This document shows, piece after piece, positions 36,201-48,481 of a DNA stretch of 64,000 nucleotides (position 1 is the stretch's first letter; each line of letters starts with the position of its first letter). Location of the stretch: NCBI RefSeq assembly GCF_014066305.1, contig NW_023501041.1:248001-312000 (forward strand), given 5' to 3'. The notes under the pieces are model-generated. The model was not told the origin of the DNA. It made no database searches and saw only the letters and a program-made list of their open reading frames with translations. Origin of the DNA: Letharia columbiana (Eukaryota; Ascomycota; Lecanoromycetes; Lecanorales; Parmeliaceae). A program made the translations under genes and the position numbers.

Positions 36201-39200
36201 TAATAAAGTTTATAGAAATTTTCTTTTATAGCTTAATAGCGATAAAAAGCGAGCTTAATTCGCTATATAGGCGATATCGCGGAGCTTTAATTCGCTAATA
36301 AACGTTATATATCTTAATATAGTCGATAACTTACTTTAGACTTTCATCTTAATAATATTTACGAGTAAGTAGCTTATACGTCTTCGTAGCGCTAAAGTAT
36401 TCTAATAACAAATTATTATAATATTTACTAATAAGCTCTTTTCTTAAGATCTTATCTCTAGAGATATAAAGGCGACTATTATATCTTAATAGTTTCTCGA
36501 AGTCTAAGATCTATACTTAATTACGTACGCGACGCTTAACCGCTAGCTTATTAATATTAATTTAAAAAGAGCTTATCTAATTATTATAGACTTATAAATC
36601 TTAAATTAATATTTTTATTAGTCTTTAAAATATATTATAAGTAATCTCTTATACGATCTTAGACTCTCTTCTAGAAATAATTATCTAAACGTCGATAATA
36701 CGAAATATAGATACTATAACCGCTATAAACTTCTTATCTCTTTATAACTACTTACCGCTAGTTTAAAGTATAAGCTTATTTTATAATATCGATAAAAGTT
36801 TAATATTTAATAATAAAATTCTTTTATAATTAAAGCGTCGCGATAGCGAGTCGATAGAGTTTAATTTATCTATTTAATAAAAAATCTTAAAGTTATAAAT
36901 AGCTAACTTTAGCGCTTAACGAGCTTATCTAAAGTTTAATTTCTTCTACTTTATAAAGCTTTTAAGATTATTATAATTCGTTAGAATCTTAATATAAAAC
37001 GTATTATCTTTTAAATAATAACGCTATTACTTTATAGACGCTATAATAGCGAGTAGCTCTTAATTATAAATCTTATAGTTTTACTTTATAGAAATTATTT
37101 TTCTAGATTAGAATATTACTAATCGCTAGTAATTATTCTTATTTAATTATAAAAGTATAGTCTTTATATCGAAGTTAAAAGCGTCGATCTTAAGATATAG
37201 CTTTAAATTTAAATCGTAATAGCGTAGAAATAACGCGGTTATAAAAGTATTTCGAAGCTACTAAAACGCTTACTTAGCGTTATCTATTCACTCTAACGAC
37301 TTAGATTTCTTATTATTCTTACTTTCTTTAAGTAAGTTAATAAATAGCGTTACTATACTAAAATAGCTATAGATAAATTATCGATAGAAATTAATAAAGT
37401 CTAAAAAGACTTATATATTTCGATAACTTTTTAATTTTAGCTACTTCTTAATAATAGCGATACGTTTCTAATTTATTATAATACCTTCGATAAATATAAT
37501 AAACTCTAGAAACTTAACCCGCTTAATATAGAATTAATACTTCTTTAGATTAGCGTATAGTTAAAACTAGCGTAAACGCTTAAGTACTTACTTAATATAT
37601 CGTTAATACTCCGCTAAATTAGTACTATAAATTAGAATATTATCTAAATATATTATATACGTTATATTTATTAGACTTATAAGAGCTCTATTAATATACG
37701 CTTAAAAAGTTATCGATATATTAGCGAGTCTAAAAGATATAATTAAATATTCGAAGTAGTCGTAGCGACTGCGAAACGCTATTTTCTACTTATCGCCTTC
37801 TTTAATCTAAATTTAATAATAGATATTCTTAAGATCTAGCTTTATAAAGACTTTAACGCCGTATAAGCGATTTAGAGTCTCAATAATTAGAGATAGCGAG
37901 TATCGATTTTTAATAGTTATCGCGTTTAGGCCTCGATAATTAACGTAAAGATAAAGCCTCTTATTCTTTTTAGAAATAAAAAGAATTAATACTTCGACTA
38001 AGAAAGTTAAGTAACGAATTTAGTTTTTCTAAAGGGAATTCTTTAGATAGCGCTATAGCTTCGCTAACTTCGTTTAAGATAGATTATATAAGAGACTATA
38101 TAGCGGCTTTTTACCGCTCTTAATCTTAATAATATAATCTCTCTACTTAAGCGTAGATAAGATTTCTACTTTTTTATTAAAAAAAACGTTATTAAACTCT
38201 AATAACTTCTAAGAAAACTCTAAATTACGCTTATTTTTCGATTCGCTACGCGCTATCGCAGCGTATACGATTATAAATATATTTAACTTTTATTCGATAA
38301 TTCGAATAAATTTAATTAATTCTTTAATCTATAATTTATTAGCGTTAACTTTAAATCGCTATTACTTCGTCGCTAAGTTTAATAATACTTATAATTAACT
38401 TAGCTCGAGTATACTTAATATAATATTAAGGCCTTTTTAATTAACGATATAGAAGAGTATATTATATTTTTTACTTTAATTTTAGCTATTTACTAATTAG
38501 TAATTTAGCTAATACGCGCTATAGTAATATATACTTTAATTACTTAGCGCTTTCGATTACGATAAAATAGCGTTATAAGATTTTAAGTCTTATTAAATTA
38601 TGAACTTTTACGAAATTAAATTAATATACGCTTTAGTATCGAGTAGAGTAACGAGTTACCTCTATTTATCTTAAAGCTTTATTTATCTCTTTATAAGAAT
38701 AGAAGAAATTATCTCTATTAATCGTTATTCTTATCTCGCTTCTAAGGCGATTATAAGGCCGAATCTTTTTTTATTAATACTACGCCGATATAGGCTATAG
38801 ACGATTTATCGAGATCTAAATACTTAGATATTTAATAACCCTATTTTCTATAATAAAAATAACTATTCTTCTTATAATTAGAGTTAAAGGATTTAACTTT
38901 ACACTTTACGCTATCGTCTTAAATACGCGCTACATAAGCGCCGCCGTTTAAAATTAATTTAGACTTCGAAATTCGATTCTTTAGAGGCTTATTCTTAGCG
39001 AACCCTCTCGAAGACTTCGAATAGAAACCGCCGCCGAAGCGTACGCGTTTTAAAATCTTTTTCTATATAATAGCCTAGATAAGAATTTCTTTTTATTATT
39101 TCGATATACTACTAGTACTTAGAATCTTATTCTTAAGCTCTAGTTTAAGCTTAGCTAAGAAGAAATTAACTTAATACTTCTTAGAAAATAGAGTTATATA

Positions 39201-39899
39201 GGCCTCTAGCTTCTTTAAATAGATCTTAAAAATAGATATCTTCTAATCAGAGCGTTATTTAATCTTCTCTCACTTTTCGTATATAAGAAGATAGCGGTTT
39301 ACTAGATCCGCTACTAAATTAAGTAGAAACTACTTAAAGAATTCGAAAGTTATATTCTTTAGACTATAAGCTTAATAGTATTTATATTATTAAATATTAG
39401 AATTATCTTCTAAGAATTATATATAATAAATAATTCTTAATTAATTAATAATAAAATACTTAGAACTTATAAGAAACTTAATTTCGACTTCGCGAAACTA
39501 GCGTAGATACTCTCTCTTACTAATACTCTTATAAGAATATATTCTTTTAGGGCGAAGTATTTTCGTCTTAATTAATATATTCGCTAGAAGCGCGATAATA
39601 ATCAATATAGATAAGCTCTTCGCTAGTTATAGACGATAAGCTAATATTATAAAGCTCGCGATTATAGGCCTCTAACGTAGCTAATTTATGTTCTTATTTT
39701 AGGCGACGATTTTCGGCCTTAGTAACTATAAGACGTTATTTTATAGTAAGATCTTTTACTAATAAGAAATTCTCGAACTTATTATCGACGCTATAGCGGC
39801 TCTCGATATTACCTTTATTTTCTATTATACGATTTAGAGATAAACCCGATATTATAATAATAATAGATCTTTTCCTTTAAAAGATAGAGAGATTAGAAT

Positions 39900-40137
39900 T
39901 ATAAGAGCGTAGTCTATTAGCGATTAGCTAGCGGGTATAGGCTATAAAAGACGTAGTATCGTTATAGAATTTAATAGTATATTTAATAGTAGAACTAATC
40001 TCTAAGAAATATTAAAACTTCGAGGTATACGAAGTAGACCTATATCCGCTAAGCCCCTAAGTATACAAGGCACGTTATTAAAACTAGACCCTAAAAGGGA
40101 CTCTAACGTAGAATATGCGATGTCATCAGGCCTGATA
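39900..40137 (-). repeat. Right LTR of element B (5' LTR)
   Basis: Begins TATAAGAGCG (plus strand), the RIP form of TGTGAGAGCG. It ends TCAGGCCTGATA just before ATTAA. It keeps several unmutated sites, such as CAAGGCACG and GATGTCATCAGG, that are mutated in the left LTR. Confidence 0.85.
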
Positions 40138-43100
40138 ATTAATATCGATAGATAATAGCGAAAACTCGATCTATTCTAATAGTAAATTATTATTATTAAG
40201 ATATAATAGTTATAAATAAAAGATAAAGTAAATATCGTTTATAGAAGTCGAGAGTTTTAACTTATAAGCGAAATTATTTAAAGCTTTAGTAATTTTAAAT
40301 AATTCGAAATTCTTATAATCTAGTAATTTACTAGAGCGTATAATTTTAATATTTCTTCTATTAAGTATAATTATATCTTCGACTCTAAATTCTAATATTA
40401 AGAGTTAATAATAGTTAGTTTACTTCTTCTATAAAGCTTATAATTATTTAAATTAACTTCTTAAATAATTTCTTATAATATCTATCTTTTTAATAAATTT
40501 ATTAATTAATTTAATATCTCTTTTTATCTTTTAATTAGCGAATTAATTTTATAGAATAAAGAGTTCTATTTTTAAGCGAGGAATATATTCTTTAATAAAA
40601 AGAAATAATAATATACTCGATAAGATATTCTTATCGAAGTTAGCTTCGAACTCTATTATTAATAATAAATTTACTTAGTTATCTTAATTATAATTAATAT
40701 AAATTCTAAAATATTATTTTAGAATAGTATTAGCGTTCTTTATTTATTTATTAATTTCTAGATAGAATATAATAAAGAGTTTAGATTTAATCTTAATTCT
40801 TTTATATAATCTTTTTTAGAAATATATTATAAATTAAATATCTTAATTTAAAATAATAATAAATAAATATTCTTTCTCTTATTATATGAATTCGATAAAG
40901 ACTTAAACTACTATCTTTACTTCTAGAGAGTTTAAAAAAATAAATTTTTTCTTTTTATTAAGTCTATTTATAACTATTATAATATATTAATAGAAATATT
41001 TATATCTAAGATAAATAGATAGTAATATAATAAAGTTAATAAAAATGTCTTACTAGTATTATTTGAAAATAAAAAGAAATTTAAATAAATCTTACTTATT
41101 TTTTTTTAAAAATTTAAAAATTTTTTAAAAAAAAAAAAACCTTTAATATAGTGGGTAATAAAATTCGTTATTCTTAGCTAGTTATTAAAGTCTATTTACT
41201 TTATTATAGATTAATAATCTATTAATATAGCTTTTAAGTAAAGAGTTATAAATATCTCTAATAATTTTAATTTATAATTCGAGAATATTCGATATATATA
41301 GTCTATTATTTATATATAATAATTTATTTTAGCTTAAAATTATTCTTAATTATTTTAAATAGTAACTTTCTCTATCTAGATATCTTTAATTAAATAATTT
41401 TTAAATAATATTATCGTAATTATAAGCGTTTTTTATTTAATATAATAAACTTAGAGTATTAAATTAGTAGAGACTTCTCTTAATTTTTCTAAGAACTTCT
41501 CTTAAAAAGTTTCTATTAGAGCTTTTAATAATAATTCTTTATTAGATTTCTTATTATTAATATTATCTTATTTATTAAATTTATATAATATTATAGCTAG
41601 AGAGATAATACTTTTACTTATATTATTTAAAAGTATAATAATAAGATATATAATATTCTTAATATCTTTATTAAGATTATTATCTTTAAGAATTATACGA
41701 TATTAATAACGAATATAATCGTTATTCTTATTTTTAGATAGATCTTCTACTTATCGAATAAGACTATTAGATTTAATACTTTATTTTCTTAAATAATAAA
41801 TAATATAAAAGTTAAATTCGAAAAGAAACTCTACTTATCTTACTTAGCGAAAGTTAAATTATTTAAAAAATATAAAATATTATAAATTTTTATAATCTAA
41901 AATAACTTTAATAGAATTCTCGATAGAGGTATTAGCTAGCTTAGAATATTATTTCTTAAAAACCTATATTATAGTTATAAGTTTCTTATTATAAATATTA
42001 TAATTATACTCTATAGAAGATATCTTTTTAAAGAGAAATATTATAAATCTAAATACTTTATCTTTATCTTCTTATAATAAAATAATAATAATTATAAAAT
42101 TAAACGCGTTTATTTCTAATTAAGTCTTTTTATTTAAGTTAAAATAAATAAGTATAGAGATAGTAGTAAAAGCTTTCTTAAGTATTTCGAAAGCGAGTTA
42201 TTTAGAATATTCTTAAGTCTATAAATAGATAAAGTCTTTCTTCTATTAAGTATAAATAAGATTTATTAGAGATATAGCGATTTTAGAATACTTCGTAATA
42301 AACTTTTAATAGAAATTAGCGAATTTTAGAAATACTTATATATCTTTAATATATCTAAATTTCTTTTATTAAGTAATAATCTTAATTTTCTTTATATTTA
42401 TTTCTACTTCTTTTATAATAATAATTAATTCTAGATATTTAACTCTAATAATATAAAAATTATATTTATTAATATTAAGATAGAGATTAGCTTATCGAAG
42501 TTTCTTTAATATCTTTTCTATATATTAAATATACTTATCTTTAATATTATTATAAATAAGAATATCGTCTAAATAAATAATATAGAATATATTTAGATAT
42601 TCGCGTAAGATATTATTAATAAATATCTAAAAAGTAATAAGAGTATTATATAACTCGAAAGATATTATTATATATTCGAATAAGCTATATCGAATAAGAA
42701 ATACGATTTTTTTCTTATAATTCTTTTTTACTCTAATCTCGTTAAAAGCGACTATAATATCGAATTTATTATATATCTTCGCCGCGTATAATTTAGCGAG
42801 AGTCTCTTTAATTAATAAAGAAGTATTTTAATTAGAGATAATAAGTATATTTAAAGCTCTATAGTTTATATATAATCTAAGTTCTCTATCGAGTTTCTTT
42901 ATAATTAGAATAAATACTATATAGAGAGAAGTACTTAATCTAATATAGTCTTTCTCTAATATCTTATTAATATATTTCTTTATAACTAATATCTAATCTC
43001 TAAAGAGTCTATAAGCCCTCTTCGATAATAAAATAGCTTCTTTTTTAAGATATATTTTATAATTAATAAAGCGATAAGAAGAAAGTTTATTAATTTTAAT

Positions 43101-45755
43101 TAAGTTTTAAACGTCTAGCTATTCGTAATATACTATAAAAACTTATTTTTATAGCTATTTTATAATTAAAGGTTTCTTTCTTAATTTATAAAAGAATTTT
43201 TTATAATCTTTTATTATAATAGCGGCGATATTAATAATAAACTTCGCTTTCTTATTAATAAAGTTAAAAAATTATTTAAAGTTTTAAGATTATATAATAA
43301 TAACTTAATTCTCTAATTTTTTAATTATCTTAATAAAGATATAGGCGAAGATCTCTATTATATTCTTTTTTTTAAATATAATCTTTACTATATAATTTAA
43401 TTTTTTTTTTAAAAACTTATTATTACTTTAAATAATAATAGATTTATTATATAATAAATAGTTAAATATATAATAATCTAAATTAAATATAATAATTCTA
43501 AATCTAAAGAATATATAAGAGTTATACTATTCTAGCTATAATATTTCTAGAATAATATTAAATTATTTTAATAAGATAATTAAGTATTAAAGTTCTTCTA
43601 TATAATCTTCTAAGACGAGTTTTATTAAGACTATATATATAATATTAGAGATAAAAGTCGATTTATTATCGACTAGTTATAATCTATAGAATTATATTAA
43701 TACTACTTTAAATAACTTATTTACTTTAATAAAAGATATATTTATAAAGCTTAATATTAAAGCTTTAATATTCGAGAGATAATTAATCTTAATCTATTTT
43801 ATTAATATAATAATTTTTCTATAAAAGTTTAATTAGCGTTTATTTTATAAAGAGGCTTTAATAATAATAATATAAATAGAGAGATGAAAGCGAGTATTCT
43901 TTCTATTTCTAACTCTTTAATTTTTATATATAAAACTTTTAGATCTCTAGCGACGACTTAACTAAAGATATTTAATTTTTTAATTCTTATAATAATTCGA
44001 TAAGAGATATTCTTCTTAACGTCGACGGCTTTTAGAATTATATTAACTTATTCTTTTATTAATAAATCTATATTCTTATATAAGATATTATTATCGCTAA
44101 AACGATATCTAATCTTTAAATATTTAAAATATCTATCTTCTTTTTAAATTCTATTTATTAATAATTTAAGATACTTATATTCTTATATATTAGAATTTTT
44201 GATAATAATATTATTATTTCTTTTAGTAAAGAAAGTATTACGTTAATTATTCGAGGGGATAAAGTTTTTATTAATTTTATTAATCTCTTTCTTACTTTTT
44301 AAATCTAATATATTATTAATAGCTCTAAAGATTTATATCTAATACTTATAGAAAAATAATTAATTCTTAAAAAGTATTAAAAGACTATTTTAAAATTCGA
44401 TATCTTAGACGTATAGAGATTAATCGTTTTAGATTAAATATCTTATAAATATTAGTAAATTTTAAGAGAGCGATAGCTATAGAGAATTATACGTAGAAGT
44501 TCTTAAACGATTTCTTCTTATCTATTACTCTTATATTAAATTTAAAATTAAATATCTTAATATTTAATTTAATAATCTTATTATATATTTCGAATATATT
44601 ATCTAATTTATTAATTATTTCTTAAATAATTTAATATAAATCTAAGATATCTTTATTTACTCTTATTTTAATAATATTATATATAATAGACTTATAATAA
44701 TCTTATATATAATCGATTTTTTTAAGTTTAATAGAAAAGATTATAGCGCTTTATTTAAATTTCGCTTTAAGATATTAATATTAGCTATCTTACTTATCTC
44801 AATTATTAATATTATAAAAATTCGAGATATCGAGATATTATTTATTTAATTTTATATTCTCTACGCGATTCGTAATAGAGATATAATATAAATTTCGATA
44901 AATATTATTAATAAGAATACTCGATTAATAAGATATAGATATAATCTTTATATCTTTCTTATCGAAGTTTTTTAAATTAGCTAATATATAAGATTATTAC
45001 TTCTTTAACTATTACTCTTTATATTTTAAGTCTTACTTAAATTTCTTATTTTCTTTAATAAGTTTTATAATATTAATACGATATCTATTATATAAATCTC
45101 GAAGTCTATTATTAATTTCTCGCTTATAAAATAATTAGCTATTACTATTATTTAGCTAGATAATAATTATTAATATCTTTATCTTAATATAAGCGATATT
45201 CTAATTAAATTATTTATTTTATTATTAAAGCACTTTAATATTACGACTAGTAGTTCGAAAACTCTCTATTAAAGTCTTTAATTTATTATATTAAGTATTA
45301 GAAGTATTAATAGCGCTTTTTATAAAATTCTATAAATTAGCGATAAATATAAAGATTATAATAAACTCTTCTTCGATAATATTTATAAGTTATACTTCGA
45401 TATAATCTAAACTAAGTTTAATAATATATCTTCTAGAGATAGAACGCTTTTTTTTACGTCGTATAAATAATATAATAATATTTAAGATCTTCTTATCGAA
45501 GTTCTCGAGTTCTTCTAGATGATAATATATCTATAACTTACTTATAACGATTTAACTTTATATATTATCTAAATTTAAGATTAAGAAATTTATAGTTAAT
45601 ATTAAATTAGTAAGAGTATAAAGAAAGTTTAATCTAGAGTCTATTTCTTTTAATATATTAAAGATATTTATTTTCTTTAGATTCTTATTTAATCTAGTTA
45701 GATTAGCCTTTATATAAATAAAAGACTTTTTTTTAAATAATCTTTCTAATAGTAA
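40138..45755 (-). mobile_element. Retroelement A, right copy, main part
   Basis: Continuation of the inverted copy past the element B insertion. The reverse complement matches the left copy throughout. At 42552-42575 it reads YLDDILIY with both catalytic aspartates kept, while the left copy has YLDN. The segment near 45700-45755 matches the start of the left copy at 26737. RNase H (about 42100-42250) and integrase traces lie in mirrored positions. All frames carry many stops. Confidence 0.85.
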
Positions 45756-48050
45756 GCTTCTTTAGCTATAGCTACTAACTTCTTAATAATATACTTTCTT
45801 CTTAATTATATCTTTATTTAGTATAACTAATAAATAAATCGCTATCGCTTTAGAAGAAAGATAGATAGTATTATATTAGAGACTTAATAATATATATAAT
45901 AACTCTATATTATAGTATAAAGAGAATACTATCTATATAGAATTATTATAAATATAAACTTTATAGTAAGATAGAAAGATTAAAAGATCTTAATACGCTA
46001 AGCTTAATTAGGTTATAATATAAGTAAGTAAGATCGTAAGATTATTAAACTATAAACTATAAATTAAGATTATTAACTTTTCGCTATAGAGAAATTATAT
46101 TCTTCTAAAAGTTTTAGACTAGTTAGTTTATCTTCTCGATTATTTTATAAATCTAAAATAAATCGTTTATAGCTAGATTTTCTTTTATTATAACGATATA
46201 ATATCGAGTAATAATCTCTTAAAAATTATCTCGCTTTTAATAAATCTTATTTAATATAATTATAAATTCGTCGAGTTAATATTTAATTTAATATTATAAT
46301 TATTAAATACTAGTAATATTCTAAGATATATCTATTAAGTTAAACTCGTTAACTATATTATCTAATATTTATTAAAATTTAATTTATTTAAGTAAGATCT
46401 TAATTCAATTTATTTTTTCGATATTAGACTTTACTATAGAAAAGAAGAAAAAAAGATTTAAAATAAAGTAAAGAGGAGTTTAAATACTTCGAAAGAATAG
46501 ATATTAGAGATATTAGATATATTAGAGAGTAGTAAAGTTTCTCGAAGATATATCGAAATTATTCGATATTAAGAATAAAAATTTTCACTATAAAGCTTAA
46601 GATAAGATTATTTTTTACGAGGGTTTTAAATAGTATTAATCGATAATAATTAGTATATATAAAAGAATAAGATAGAGCTAAGCTTAAAAACCTTAAATTT
46701 ATATATATAGTTAATTATAAATTTAAAGTTACTACGCTTTTTAATTAGATTAACTAAGTTATCGCGAGTAAATAAGTTAGCGTTCTTAATTATTAAAAAA
46801 ATAGATATACGTTATTAATATATAGAATAACTTTTTTATTTTTAAATTATAGAACGAAATATGGGCTTTTAGAAGAAGAAAAAATTCTTAAGTTTAGTCT
46901 TATAATTATTAAAGCGTAAGGAATTCAAATATCGCTTATTAAAGTTCGCTTATTAAAGATTCGCTTATCTATTTACTCGATAGCTTTAATTAAAGAAAAA
47001 ATTATAAATTTAATTCATAGACCTTTACTCGTGTTATTATCATATTATAAGATTTAACGATTCTTAAAGAAATCCTCGAGGAAAGTATTACGAGCGATTA
47101 CGAGATATATTCTTAATATAATATCTTATCTTCATTTAAAACTTAAAGTTAAAAATATATAAGCATATTTTGAAAATATAAGATTATCGAAGAAGCTTTT
47201 AAAATATCAATTCGATCGATATAGCGTATATAGATTATACGAATATACTATACGTATATATAAATAGCGTTTAGATAATATTTAGAAGTAATCTATAGAT
47301 AAATATATATAAATTCGTTAATATTTTAAAGTTTTAAAGCTATATATAGCTTTCGAGTAAACGAGCGATTTAGATAGACGAACGACTTATAACTAAAAAG
47401 CTAGCTTTCTTTCTATCGACAAGTTTTAAAAAGTACTATCAAGATCTGAATCGAGAAAGTTAGGTATCTATTCGGGAAGTAACTAAATTTCTTAGCTACG
47501 AATATCAAATTTTGTTAGTAATCTTAACTTTATCTCCGTCTCTCTTTATTTCTTCTTTAAAAGAATTCTATCTCTATAAATTATATCTCAGTTAACTCTT
47601 TTCGATTATAGTATCTCTTCTTCTATTATTATACGTACTACGAATCGTTATTAAAAAAAGCGTTAATAATAGAAAATAAGTATACTCTCTTTTAATTACG
47701 CTTTTAAAATTAGCTATAATTTTAGAGAAATTAATAAAATTTATAGTAATATCGAGATCTTATACTCTATAATATAATAATACGCTATTAATCTTAGTCT
47801 ATAATATCTTATAAATCTTCTTAATATATATTCGAAGGCTTTAATAAATTATCTACTATACTTCTTCTCGATTCTTCTTATCGATATAATAATCTTAAAT
47901 TTCGCTATTAAGATTCTATATAACGTTTAATCTTTAATATATAGAATTTATATCGAGATTATAGTCTTTCTACTTAATAAGACTACGATACTTATTATTC
48001 GAAGAATTCTATTTATATTTAATAAGTAGAGCGAGATAAAGAGCTTTTTA
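45756..48050. other. RIP-mutated DNA without a partner in the window
   Basis: The first part probably holds the 5' gag/LTR end of the right copy of element A, absent from the truncated left copy. From about 46400 on, composition is slightly less extreme, with rare surviving CA and TG (for example near 46585, 47015-47050 and 47435). A separate older repeat is possible. I could not identify a family. Composition becomes normal at about 48048. Confidence 0.5.
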
Positions 48051-48481
48051 TTCCGACCCGCATGGCAAGGTACGGTAAGGTACCTTAGCGTTCTATTGAA
48101 TAAAGAACAAGGGTAGAATAATCATACTCATTTGCTCTCGTGCAGACACGCAATAGTAGTAGCTCGGCGCTACATCGGTACTCTACTTGATACAATTTCT
48201 GGATTTTTTCCTTCTCTTTCTGCCGGGGTACACCACTGTGGCATTCTAGTCGATTAGGAGTCTATTGAAGGCCTTGGCAGTCAACGGATGAGTTTCCGGC
48301 GCTACTAGTGCAGGCAAAAATTGAGAGATGGAGTATTGCGACCAACTTTACTGTCAAGATGCACACCATTTGGCAGATAGCCGGCAATCTGGCTATCGTA
48401 AAATCCGACGATCTCGTCTACACTATGGTCTTCAGGAGGAGAATCACCTAGCAGGTATTTAGAGACTTTCTTACAAATTAC
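48051..48481 (+). promoter_or_regulatory. NRPS upstream region
   Basis: About 430 bases of normal composition between the AT-rich block and the NRPS start. This is all that remains next to the gene of the presumed shared promoter with sidA. It contains a pyrimidine tract at about 48208-48222 and the paired GATA words described separately. There is no TATA box I would defend. Confidence 0.45.
48375..48398. promoter_or_regulatory. Inverted pair of GATA-factor sites in the NRPS promoter
   Basis: AGATAG at 48375-48380 and CTATCG at 48393-48398 (CGATAG on the minus strand) both fit HGATAR. The arms GATAGCC (48377-48383) and GGCTATC (48391-48397) are a perfect inverted repeat with a 7-base spacer. 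The pair lies about 85-105 bases before the ATG. Iron-repressing GATA factors (SreA, Urbs1, SRE) bind such words upstream of siderophore genes. Confidence 0.45.

Larger units (their letters stand above)
33052..40137 (-). mobile_element. LTR retrotransposon B, Ty3/gypsy-like, RIP-degraded, nested in element A
   Basis: About 7.1 kb bounded by two direct LTRs of about 240 bp and a candidate target duplication. The minus strand keeps a reverse transcriptase core reading YLDNILIYS (37624-37650), so the element is transcribed leftward. In that orientation LTRs start TATCAGG (from TGTCAGG) and end in CACA/TATA, the usual TG..CA. It is less AT-extreme than element A, with many CG-containing words, so it may be younger or have had a higher starting GC. 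All frames are closed by stops. It interrupts the right copy of element A. Confidence 0.88.
26737..48050. repeat. RIP-mutated AT-rich block of nested retroelements
   Basis: Over 21 kb of almost only A and T with scattered CG and GC words. CA and TG are almost absent and TA is in great excess, as expected from C-to-T change at CpA on both strands. All long open frames are destroyed, mostly by TAA and TAG. Recognisable pieces are listed separately. Both edges are abrupt, at about 26737 and about 48050. Confidence 0.93.

Noticed and set aside
26737..48050. AT-rich block read as mitochondrial DNA or as a centromere
   Set aside because: The near absence of CA and TG, the LTRs, the target duplication and the RT/RNase H/integrase traces explain it as RIP-mutated retroelements. 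No mitochondrial genes or tRNAs are seen. A centromeric role cannot be tested from sequence, and a 21-kb block flanked by genes is not specific.
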